Below are positions 44,070 to 54,738 of a stretch of DNA of 64,000 nucleotides, piece after piece. Made by a program: the position numbers and the translations under genes. The notes beneath the pieces were generated by a model. It was not told the origin of the DNA. It ran no database searches and saw only the letters and a list, made by a program, of their open reading frames with translations. The stretch lies in contig QRFJ01000762.1 of the NCBI GenBank assembly GCA_006176705.1, forward strand, positions 310,001-374,000. The letters run 5' to 3'. Numbering within the stretch: position 1 is the stretch's first letter; each line of letters opens with the position of its first letter. This stretch comes from Cocos nucifera (taxonomy: Eukaryota; Streptophyta; Magnoliopsida; Arecales; Arecaceae).

Positions 44070-45447
44070 GCCACCATATGCTGCTAGGTGTCACTGGTGG
44101 ATTTTGGAGCAATTAGAATGATTTGGATGATCGATCATACTAGTTGTCTGAATCAAAAAAGTTCTGATCCATTGGAAGGTGTTTCGATGATGTCGATGAT
44201 AGAGATCATGACATATCCCATTACCATATGGAACTGAACCTAACTAGATCATACAAATAAGATTTAGATCTAGATATCATCAATTGGACTAACCCAGTTC
44301 AATTGATTTGAATAAGATTCAATTAGGTTCAAGAAAATCGTGCTAGCATACGATTGAGCCTGATATTCTCCTTCAACAATCATTAAAAGTTATCTCAACT
44401 GAGCCAAATATATTTGGATTCACTTAGAAACCCTTACTTGGTATAATTAGAGCTTGTCCAGATCAGAAAAAGGTTGTCTTAATTTATGAAATAAATTTGA
44501 GACAACACCTACCATTTTTCGTTACCTGCTAAATCTTGTATTTGGACTTTAGTCAAATTATGACCTTTGACACTTAGACATCTGCCCATGTGTCATGCAC
44601 CTATAGGAGAGAGCTTTGACCCTTGTCCCCATGCTAAATAGTAGAAAGGCAAGGGGCACATGCCTAGGGAGGCATGCACCCAATGTGGATAAGGATTGGA
44701 GTCCCATATAGATGGGACTCTAGATGCTTATTGCTTCATACTAAGGTGGCGCCAAAGAGTTTTCTTTGACCAATCTTGGCACCACCTAAGGAGGTTTGTG
44801 AGGAACTCTAATCTAATTGAATTAGATGATGTCATTCTATCAATCAAATTTAGATCTGATTGCATAAAAAGCCATGATTGGCCAAGATGATGTGGCACTG
44901 CATGGCGCAGCAGGATCTATATAAACCCTATCTCCGCCTAGGATTCAGATCCTCTACTCTTTGCCCATGCCACAAGGCTTCTCTCCCTCCCTATCCACAC
45001 CACCTTTAGATCCTCTCTCTCCTCTCCATGCCCAAGAAGCTTTGGGCTCGAGTTTGGTGTGCTCCAAGCAAGAGAAAGGCGACAAGAAAGAAGAAGGCAG
45101 CACTGCTGCAAGAGACAACACCTGATCTTCAAAAGGTATTTTGAAGACCTTCAAGATCAAATCCAGATCTAATCTTTGGAGTACATATTGAGAAGAAGAA
45201 GATCTCTAGATCTTGCTTGAGTGGATATCGGTAGAGGCCAGGCGCTTGCGTGGCTCCATCGAGAACCTCAGGCAAGCATCGGGATCATCATAAGGTAATA
45301 AGATTACCCATAACAAGGTATAATTAAATTAGATTTAATTTAATTTATTTTTATTTTTATTTTATTAGATTGATAAAATTAGATCTGAAGAGTCTCAGAT
45401 CTAATTAAATCTAAGAGAAAAATTTTTAAAATATCCCTCTTGATCAA
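44070..45447 (+). repeat. Internal piece of a Cop1 LTR, inverted copy of 28138-29519 (copy D)
   Basis: The reverse complement matches 28138-29519 almost base for base. I saw about ten differences, all in the first 350 bases (for example GAATCA against GAAGCA near 44151), and none in the remaining 1.1 kb that I compared. Neither end is an LTR terminus. It is flanked on both sides by the unassigned sequence. Confidence 0.85.
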
Positions 45448-47838
45448 AAGTCATTTCAAGATTTTTAAGAATTTTTGTGTTGAAAAAACTTGGTTAAAGA
45501 TGGTCAATTTGAAATTTACTTAAGTTGGAACAAAAATTAAAGTTTTTTGGAAGCCTTAGGAACTCCCAAGATGATGTTGATTCATTTGGAGGTGGTTTCA
45601 ATCTGTTTGAAAGCTTAAAATTAAAAATATGAGTGGTCGGATTCTTATGATTGATTTTAGAAATATAATTATTGACGGTGATCAATAATCTCTTCATTCT
45701 CAATATTATAGTGAATTTCTGACTCGATGTTTCACTATCTATATTGTTGTGTATGATCTAGGCAAATACTAAAGGACCAGATCTATTAGATAAAAATTTT
45801 ATTAGTGAAATCTATGTTATGCATAATAGAGCATGTAATGAAGATCGATGGGACTAGAACTAGGAATAGAATTATTCGTAGATGCCTCGTTAAGTCTTAA
45901 GGTGAGAGATGATCAAAATTTTGATTTGCAGTAAATTTATGTTGTAAAAATGAGATCTATTATTTAGTTATGTTTTGATTTTATTATATTATAGAGTGTT
46001 TGATCACTTACGCATCTAACAGATATGAAATATAGTCATAATAAGATATAGAATGAACCTATGGACTTTTATCTCTAATTGCTTATTTGTTCATAATAAG
46101 AAAGAAGTGTGGACGATCAGCATAGTGGCATGACGTTTTAGCCCCTACATAGTATGTAGGATAAATATCTAACACAAACTCAATCTTGAAATAAACAATT
46201 GTATTTTGCATTTTATTGTGAGCTCCAAATTTATATGAGTGTTAAATAGGTGTTGTCTGAAGATATCCTTTATATAGAGGGTGACACATTCCTCATACTC
46301 CTAAAAAATACCATTACTGGGCAATTTTCGATATGCTCACATGCAGGGATCGTATTATGTGCTATATCTGTATTTACTCGATTTTTTTCACACGCTTAGG
46401 ATCAATTTTTAGCTATTTGTATGTTTTTTATCAATATATGTAGTATTCTTTACACTAGTATTGTGGTCATGACTTCTATTCTACATTATCCTTCTGATTA
46501 AGGCATTCTCAGTCTAGTTGCGATAATGAGGATTTAAAAGCATTCAAAAAGAAAGAAAATCAAGAAGCGAATACATAAAGAATATCGAAAGTAAAGATTA
46601 AATTTGCCGCTCTGCTCCTTCCATTCGAATAATTGCGAGCTCGAATAATGTAATAATGATGTGTACATATAGCGAGGGCCTGCTCTGCGTGAGAGTTCAT
46701 ACCCATAGATAAGTATCTCAAGATCAATCACATTCCTTACTAACTCTATGCTGCATTAAATTCCATTTAGTGCATTCCTGAATCACTACTAGGGTATCTT
46801 TAATTTTTACTATATTTTGTGGGTTTGAACTTAACCATGAACATCTTACATAATAAGATATATATTTAGATTAATAAGTGAGAATTTTTTAATAGTCTTT
46901 AGATATCTAAAATATAATGAATTTTTTACAAATATCATAAGGAGCTAAGTGTGGTGTAAAACTACCAATTCTATATATAATTCACTCTCGGTGTGTTCTC
47001 AGTGACTACTTAGTGTGTATATGACATAATATATGAGAGGCTCATACGTCAGCTCCTCTGGTGGATTTCAATTGGCGTTAGGTCACAACCAAATTCAAGA
47101 GTCAAAGTTGATCCGATATAGCGTTGAAATTTAGACTATGGGTTGTTCGCGTTTAGACATAATATAGTATATCAGAAAAAAATAAGTTTTCTAGATTGAA
47201 TAGCTAGGATCGGAGGATCCACATCTGTATTCGTTCCTAATGGTGTGATATATAATAAGTCTGAATCGTATAAGGTGATGTGCACTCTGGAATGTGTCAC
47301 GTTGATCAGATGTCAAATAGGAGTGTAAGACTCTACATCTTGGGAGGCGTGCAGTGGAGTTGGGTTATAAGGAGTGCTTGCACTTGAGTATTGCTGACCC
47401 GATTGAGTTACTATAAATTCTGACCTTAATAATATTTGTGATTGTGTCGTTAATGTTAATTTCTCTTTCTTTGCTCTATGATGTACGTAATTCTGCATTA
47501 ACTTGATCTTTTATACTCTATGTGAGAAATTAGGTCTCTTCTGCTCTTATCGTCTCAAAATACACTTCGACTCATCTACCTTCACTCGTTTAGATAATCT
47601 TCCATAAGGCATGCATCCAATCCCTCACTCCACTGGTTTCTAATAACTTCTTTAATACTGATTCCTATAAGTGTGTGTCAGACTCTCTCAGAATAGCGCC
47701 TGATCTGAGGTGCAATTAGCCTCCACTCAATTCCTGAGATCTCTTATAGAGAGCTCTGTCACCTACAGCGGTGAGAGCGATTAGTATACGTAAGGTGAGC
47801 TCCAGAGTTGGTGCTCTAGCCCTTTTTATTTCACTATC
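45448..47838. other. Unassigned stretch before SIRE-H gag
   Basis: By position this should hold the 5' LTR and leader of SIRE-H. I found only weak likeness to the SIRE-F LTR (for example TTTCTTTGCTCT near 47467) and no clean primer site. The texture is like 41301-44069. Confidence 0.45.
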
Positions 47839-49380
47839 ATGAGCGAAAGATCTATGGCAACTCAAGTAGACACTTCACTTGCTGGGGGCATCCACCAAAC
47901 CAATCTTGAATCAAATTATATCTATTGGAAAGCTCGGATAAGTTTTTTATCCAACTCTTGACTATGAATGTGGATGTCATAGTGAATGGACCTCACTCTC
48001 CCATAAAATAAATTGATGGGAAGATATACCCAAAACTTTGAAAATGAGTGGGATGAGATTGACAAAAAGATTAAGCAAACTTAATTGAAATGATGAATAG
48101 TTATATATCCAAGATGCAAATGAATTTAATAGGATTTTCATATGTAATGGAGATATGGGGATTAGAGATAACTCATAAGTACAAATCAGATAAAAGAGAA
48201 AATTATATGCTTGAAGATAGAACTCTTTAAAATAGAACCTGATGAGTCTATTTATCCAATGTTTAATCATTTCACTCATATCATTAATAAGCTCAAAAGT
48301 CTTGGTAATCCCTATACTAATAGTGAGAGAAGGTACTTAGTCGACCAAGAAGTTAGAAAGCTAGTCACAATGATTCAAGAGGCCAATGATCTAAACACTC
48401 ACCATTGAAGAAGCTCTCGGATCACTTATGATAAGAGATCTGAAGCAACAACATATGAAGAAGAAACCAAAAAGAAGAAGACTATTGCTCTCAAGTTCGT
48501 TACTCAAGAAGAGGAAGACTCGAACCAATCAAATAATGAAGATGATGATGAAGAGCTTGCACTCATCACTCAAAAATTCAAGAGGTTTATGAAGAAGAGA
48601 AGGCAAAGATTGAAAAGAAGGCCATTAACCAAGGGGGAGCCTAGTAAAGAGAAAGAAAAAAAAATAGCTTCTTATATGTTATGAATGCAAGAAGCCAGGA
48701 CACTTTAGGTCTGAATGTCCTCAACTTAAGAAGGGCCCAAAGAAGTTCAAAAAGAAGGCTATGGTGGCAACTTAGAGCGACAGTGATGATTTAAGCTCCA
48801 ATGATGACACCCATAAAGAAGATAATCTTTGTCTCATGGCACATTAAAATGAGGTAACATCTAAACCTTCAAATGACTTTACAATTGATGAATTGCAAGA
48901 GGCTTTTAATGATTTATTAGATGATCTAAAGAAGTTAGGATTAAAGAATAAAGAATTTAAAAAGTAAAACCAATGTTTACTCAAAGAAAAAGAAGAAATT
49001 TTAGCTGAAAATAAAGCTCTAATTCAAGAAAATCAAAATCTAAAAATTGAAATAAATAAGCTAAAATCTATAGTAGACAAATTTACCTTAGGTTTAAGTA
49101 AATTAAATATAATTCTAGAAAATCAAATGACTGTCTATGACAAAGCTGGTCTTGGTTATAACCCACTTAAGAAATAGAAATTTTTGAAGAACATATTTAT
49201 GAACTCTCCTCAAAATACTATTTCATGTTTCAGTTGTGGTAAACTAGACCATAAATTCTTTGCATGCTATTCTAACAAATTTGGTAGCTCTTATGTAAAA
49301 ATGATGTGGGTTCCTAAAGGGACCATTATGACTAACCAAAAAAAAATCCAAGAAAGCTTGCGTACCTAATATTAAAACCT
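47839..49380 (+). pseudogene. SIRE-H gag
   Basis: The start at 47839 (MSERSMATQVDTSLAGG) is followed by the DUF4219-like NYIYWKARI. The UBN2 part includes the open piece 48211-48408 (DESIYPMFNHFTHIINKLKSLG) but the usual segment just after NSE is altered. First zinc knuckle at 48677-48718 (C-Y-E-C-K-K-P-G-H-F-R-S-E-C), then a helical, probably coiled region (about 48890-49130) and a second knuckle at 49226-49267 (C-F-S-C-G-K-L-D-H-K-F-F-A-C). Two knuckles around a coiled region are usual for SIRE. Stops occur near 47960, 48095, 48228, 48407 and 48967. Confidence 0.82.
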
Positions 49381-49419
49381 AATTTTCTTGTAGGTATGTC
49401 TTGCATCCTGAGGATCAAA

Positions 49420-49960
49420 AAATAGTTGGTATCTTGATAGTGGATGTTCAAGATGTATGACCGGTGATGAATCTCAATTCATCACTCTTGAAGCAAAAGA
49501 TGGAGGGATGGTCTCCTTTGGAGATAATGACAAAAAAAAGATTATTAGAGTAGATAACATTGGTATCACTCCCTTCACTTTTATTGTAAATATTTTGCTA
49601 GAAGATGGTCTCAAGTATAATCTTTTAAGTATTAGTCAATTATGTGATAAGGATTTTAAAGTTACTTTTGAATCTACTTTGTGCATTGTAACTAGTTTGA
49701 CTAATGAAAACATGAGATTTATTGGATATAGGCATGGAAATGTTTACATGGTAGACTTGAATGATTTATCTTTGCAAAACATGCAATGCCTAGTAGCAAT
49801 GAATGTAAAGATTAGTGAAACTAGTTGGCTATGGCACTGTAGACTCGCACATATAAGTATGCATTCTCTTTCTAAACTAATCAAAAAGGATTTAGTTGTT
49901 GGGCTATCCAAACTAAATTTTGAAAAAGATAAAATATGTGATGCATATCAATGAGGAAAA
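49420..49960 (+). pseudogene. SIRE-H protease and GAG-pre-integrase region
   Basis: The protease active site reads Y-L-D-S-G-C-S-R-C-M-T-G-D near 49430-49470, with Cys where the family usually has His. The open frame 49457-49954 continues with GGMVSFGDNDKKKI, DGLKYNLLSISQLCDK and, in the pre-integrase part, WLWHCRLAHISMHSL, where the HH of the HHCC finger starts. A stop at about 49952 separates it from the integrase core. The catalytic D-S-G is intact. Confidence 0.85.
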
Positions 49961-50700
49961 CAAACTAGAGTTTCATTCAAAAGCAAAAATATTGTTTCAA
50001 CTTCTAGGCTATTGAAATTATTACATATGTATTTATTTGGATCCACTAGAACTACAAGCTTAGGTGAAAAAAGATATGAATTTGTGATTATTGATGATTT
50101 CTCTCGATTTACATGGATTTTATTTTTGGCATCTAAGGATGAATCATTTTTAGCTTTTACCAAGTTTTATTAAAAAGTTTTAAATGAAAAAGGTCTTCAA
50201 ATTCTTAAAATTCATAGTGATCATGGCACCGAGTTTGAAAATTATGATTCTGAAAAGTTTTATGATGAAAAGAGCATTGAACATCACTTTTTTGTACCCA
50301 AAACATCCCAACAAAATAGGATAGTCGAGAGAGAATAGAACACTTGAAGAAATGGCTCATACCATGCTATGTGAAAGCCACCTTCCAAAGTATTTTTATG
50401 TGAAGACAATAAATATGGCATGTTACATCTTAAATCATGCTCTAATTAGACCTTTTTTAAAGAAAACACCTTAAGAACTTTGGAAAGGAAGAAAACCCAA
50501 CATTGCTTACTTCCATGTCTTTCGTTGTCAATGTTTTGTTTTAAATAAAGGAAGATTAAAATTGGTAAGCTGATGCTAAATCAGATGTAATGGTTATTCT
50601 ATCTCTAGTAAAGTCTTTAGAGTTTTCAATAAAAGAACCTTAGTTGTAGAAGAATCAATACATATTATCTTTGATGAAGCTAATGATCTTCCAATAAGAA
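49961..50700 (+). pseudogene. SIRE-H integrase core
   Basis: The rve-type core is readable from 50000: LHMYLFGSTRT (first catalytic Asp replaced by Tyr, TAT at about 50028-50033), FVIIDDFSRFTW, IHSDHGTEFEN (second Asp present, about 50213-50245) and NRIVERE (region of the third residue, near 50320, followed by a frame change). A stop lies near 50170. With the first metal-binding Asp lost, the enzyme would be inactive even if the frame were whole. Confidence 0.82.
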
Positions 50701-51065
50701 AGAGAGAGGGTATTGATGATGCAAGTTAAATTATTGAAGGTATGAATGAGCTCACTATAAAGGAGTCATCAATCCAAAATGATAAGATATTTGAAGATAA
50801 AAAGAAGGATGAAGATGAAGAACAACAAGATCAATAAGAACAATCCAAAGGTTCAAATGATCTTCCAAAAGATTGGAGGTATGTTCACAATCATCCTAAA
50901 GAACTCATCATTGGTGATTCTACATATAGGGTAAGAACTCGATCCTCACTAAGAGATGTGAAAAATTATCTTGCTTTTGTCTCTCATTTTGAACCAAAAA
51001 CTATTGATTAAGCCAAAAAAGATCATAATTGGATAAATGTAATGCAAGATGAAATTAATCAATTT
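50701..51065 (+). pseudogene. SIRE-H linker between integrase and RT
   Basis: A Glu/Lys/Asp-rich linker with stops, ending in TYRVRTRSSLRDV and the start of the RT domain. This charged linker is common in copia polyproteins. Confidence 0.65.
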
Positions 51066-52285
51066 AAAAAAATAATGTATAAACTCTAGTTGAAAGACAA
51101 AAGATCATCCTATAATTGAAACAAAATGGGTGTTTAGAAATAAATTAGATGAAAATGAAAATGTCATAAGAAACAAAGTAAGATTAGTAGCTAAAGGATA
51201 TAACCAACAAGAAGGAATTGATTTTGATGAGACTTTTGCACCCACTGCTAGACTAGAAGCCATAAGACTCTTACTTGCTTATGCATATTTTATGAACTTC
51301 AAATTATTTCAAATGGATGGAAAAAAGTACTTTTCTAAATGGATTCATTATGGAAGAAGTATATGTAGAGCAGGCCCCTAGTTTTGAAAATCATACATTT
51401 CAAAACCATGTTTTCAAATTAAATAAAGTTTTATATAGTTTAAAAGAAGCTCCTAGAGCTTGGTACGAAAGATTAAGCAAATTCTTGCAAGAAAATAGTT
51501 TCACTAGAGGAAAAGTAGATACAACTCTTTTTATAAAAAGAAAGGTTAATGATATTCTTGTGATACAAATATATGTTGATAATATCATCTTTGGATCTAC
51601 TAATAAAACTTTATGCTAAAATTTTGCCAAGCTCATGTAGGGGGAGTTCGAGATGAGCATGATGGGAGAACTCACTTTCTCCCTTGGACTCCAAATTAAG
51701 CAGTCTAAAGATGGGATCTTCATAAGCCAAAGCAAGTACATAAAGAAACTTTTAAAAAGATTTGGAATGGAGACCTCTAAATGCATTGGCACACCTATGA
51801 GTCCTTCATGTAAGCTTGACAAGGATAAAAATGGTAAGAATGTTGATTTAAAGCTTTATAGAGGCATGATAGGATCCTTGTTATATCTTACTGCTAGTAG
51901 GCCTGATATCATGTTTAGTGTTTGCATGTATGCAAGATTTCAATCCAACCCTAAAGAATCTCACTTAAATGCGGTTAAAAGAATCTTAAAATATTTAAAT
52001 GGAACTCAAACTTTAGGCTTATGGTTTTCCAAACAATCATCAATAAATTTGATAGGATACTCAGATGTAGACTTTATAGGATATAAATTAGATAGAAAAA
52101 GTACTAGTGGAACATGCCAATTTCTTGGTGTAAACTTAATCACTTGGTTTAGTAAGAAATAAAATTCGATGGCATTGTCTATGGCCAAGGCCGAATGCAT
52201 TACAGCCGGAAGTTGTTATATTTGAATCTTGTAGATTAAGCAATAACTCAAGGATTTTAGAGTAAAACTTAATAACATTCCCATA
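51066..52285 (+). pseudogene. SIRE-H reverse transcriptase and RNase H (cut by gap)
   Basis: Open pieces 51130-51381 (RLVAKGYNQQEGIDFDETFAPTAR), 51317-51619 (YSLKEAPRAWYERL and the active site Y-V-D-N at 51572-51583) and 51653-52162 (GLQIKQSKDGIFISQSKYIK, TASRPDIMFSVCMYARFQ, then RNase H with YSDVDFIGYKLDRKSTSG). The usual YVDD has its second Asp replaced by Asn, which should abolish polymerisation. RNase H ends in the N run after AKAECITAGS. Frameshifts lie near 51330 and 51620-51650. Confidence 0.86.
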
Positions 52286-53285
52286 NNNNNNNNNNNNNNN
52301 NNNNNNNNNNNNNNNNNNNNNNNNNNNNNNNNNNNNNNNNNNNNNNNNNNNNNNNNNNNNNNNNNNNNNNNNNNNNNNNNNNNNNNNNNNNNNNNNNNNN
52401 NNNNNNNNNNNNNNNNNNNNNNNNNNNNNNNNNNNNNNNNNNNNNNNNNNNNNNNNNNNNNNNNNNNNNNNNNNNNNNNNNNNNNNNNNNNNNNNNNNNN
52501 NNNNNNNNNNNNNNNNNNNNNNNNNNNNNNNNNNNNNNNNNNNNNNNNNNNNNNNNNNNNNNNNNNNNNNNNNNNNNNNNNNNNNNNNNNNNNNNNNNNN
52601 NNNNNNNNNNNNNNNNNNNNNNNNNNNNNNNNNNNNNNNNNNNNNNNNNNNNNNNNNNNNNNNNNNNNNNNNNNNNNNNNNNNNNNNNNNNNNNNNNNNN
52701 NNNNNNNNNNNNNNNNNNNNNNNNNNNNNNNNNNNNNNNNNNNNNNNNNNNNNNNNNNNNNNNNNNNNNNNNNNNNNNNNNNNNNNNNNNNNNNNNNNNN
52801 NNNNNNNNNNNNNNNNNNNNNNNNNNNNNNNNNNNNNNNNNNNNNNNNNNNNNNNNNNNNNNNNNNNNNNNNNNNNNNNNNNNNNNNNNNNNNNNNNNNN
52901 NNNNNNNNNNNNNNNNNNNNNNNNNNNNNNNNNNNNNNNNNNNNNNNNNNNNNNNNNNNNNNNNNNNNNNNNNNNNNNNNNNNNNNNNNNNNNNNNNNNN
53001 NNNNNNNNNNNNNNNNNNNNNNNNNNNNNNNNNNNNNNNNNNNNNNNNNNNNNNNNNNNNNNNNNNNNNNNNNNNNNNNNNNNNNNNNNNNNNNNNNNNN
53101 NNNNNNNNNNNNNNNNNNNNNNNNNNNNNNNNNNNNNNNNNNNNNNNNNNNNNNNNNNNNNNNNNNNNNNNNNNNNNNNNNNNNNNNNNNNNNNNNNNNN
53201 NNNNNNNNNNNNNNNNNNNNNNNNNNNNNNNNNNNNNNNNNNNNNNNNNNNNNNNNNNNNNNNNNNNNNNNNNNNNNNNNNNNNN
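52286..53285. other. Assembly gap, exactly 1000 N
   Basis: A round length suggests a placeholder rather than a measured gap. The left side is SIRE-H RNase H; the right side is Cop1 RT. Confidence 0.99.
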
Positions 53286-54724
53286 ACCTATTGGGTGTAA
53301 ATGGATCTTCAAGAGAAAGATTGGTGTAGATGGGAATGTGGAGATATTCAAGGCTAGACTAGTGGCAAAAGGTTATAGTCAACGCGAAGTCATTGACTAT
53401 CAGGATATCTTTTCTCTAGTGGCTATGCTAAAATCCATCCGCACATTGCTTGCCGTTGTAGCCTATTTTGATTATGAAATATAGCAAATGGACATGAAAA
53501 TGGCATTCTTAAACAAATATCTTGAGGAAGATATCTATATGGAACAGCCGCTAGGTTTCACATCCAGTGATACTGATCACAAGGTTTGCAAGCTGCAAAG
53601 ATCCATATATGGACTTAAGCAAGCATCTCAGAGCTGGAACAGTCATTTTAATGATGTGATAAAAAGTTTAGTTTCATCAAAAATGAAGAGGAAACATGTG
53701 TCTTCAAAAAGGTCAGTGGGAGCGTTGTTGTCTTTCTCGTATTGTACGTGGATGACATCCTCCTTATTGGGAATGATATTTCCATGTTGACGACAGTCAA
53801 AATATGGTTGTCCAAGGAATTCTCCATGAAAGACCTAGGTGAAGCATCCTTTATTCAGAAATTAAGGTCTATATGGATAGACCGAATAGGATGCTAGGAC
53901 TTTCACAGAAGATGTACATAGAGGAAGTACTAAAGAGGTTTAGTATGGAAAACTCTAAGAGGGGATTAATACCCTTCAGACATGGTATTCATCTTTCTAA
54001 GAAGATGTGCCCGAGCACACCTGAGGAAATAAAACACATGAGCAAGATCCCTTATGCTTCTGCAATAGGGAGCCACAAGTATGCCATGCTATATACACGA
54101 CCTGATATAGCCCATGCTGTGAGTGTCACAAGCAGATATCAGTCAAATCCAGGTGAAGAACACTGGACTTTTGTGAAATGTATCCTTAAGTACTTAAGAA
54201 GAACTAAGGATATGATGTTGGTCTTTGGTAACGGAGAACTCCAAGTTTAGGGATATACAGACTCAGATTTTATGTCCGATGTAGATGATCGAAAGTCGAT
54301 ATCTGGGAGTCTATTTATGTGCAATGGTGGTGCTGTCAGCTGGAAGAGTTCCAAGCAAACCATGATAGCAGATTCCACCATGGAAGCAGAATATATCGCT
54401 GCATCAGAGGCTGCGAAGGAAGCATTCTGGTATAAGAAGTTTGCTACAGAAATCGGAGTAATGCCATTAGATGCCATTCCTCTATATAGCGACAATAATG
54501 GCGCCATAGCCCTTGCTAAGGAGTCGAGGTCTCACCAGAAATCCAAACACATTGAGCGGCGATACCACCTCATCCGTGATTACCTCGCGAAGGATTACGT
54601 CGAGGTCAAGAGAATCAATTCTGCAGACAAAGTGGCAGACTTGCTTATAAAGCCATTGGACCAGCAGAAGATTGAAGCCTATCTTGAGAAGATGGGACTT
54701 AGACTTGTAGCTAATTGGCTTTAG
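53286..54724 (+). pseudogene. Cop1-E reverse transcriptase and RNase H
   Basis: Begins inside RT (CKWIFKRKIGVDGNVE). Pieces 53488-53790 (EEDIYMEQPLGF, YGLKQASQSWN), 53873-54250 (RT end, YTRPDIAHAVSVTSRYQSN) and 54272-54724 (RNase H to the C-terminus, ADSTMEAEYIAASEAAKEAF; ends VANWL). The catalytic YVDD is intact in the DNA (53745-53756) but out of frame with 53488-53790 after a shift near 53680. A Trp codon is TAG at about 53483 and a Gln codon is TAG at 54248-54250. The stop at 54722-54724 is the true end of pol, 3 bases before the polypurine tract. Confidence 0.87.
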
Positions 54725-54727
54725 GAT

Positions 54728-54738
54728 AAGTGGGAGAT
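54728..54738 (+). promoter_or_regulatory. Polypurine tract of Cop1-E
   Basis: AAGTGGGAGAT directly before TGTTAGATATA at 54739. Confidence 0.88.

Larger units (their letters stand above)
47839..52285 (+). mobile_element. SIRE/Maximus-like copia element, gag-pol without 3' end (SIRE-H)
   Basis: Plus-strand gag, protease, integrase, RT and most of RNase H in copia order; the sequence stops at the N gap. The protease (YLDSGCSR-MTGD), the block DGLKYNLLSISQLCDK and the RT end (MSMMGELTFSLGLQIKQ) fit the SIRE/Maximus group. The extra ORF seen in SIRE-F would lie in or beyond the gap. The text is clean from about 47840. Confidence 0.87.

Noticed and set aside
52269..53351. 360-codon open frame across the N run
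   Set aside because: An artefact: ambiguous bases do not make stop codons.
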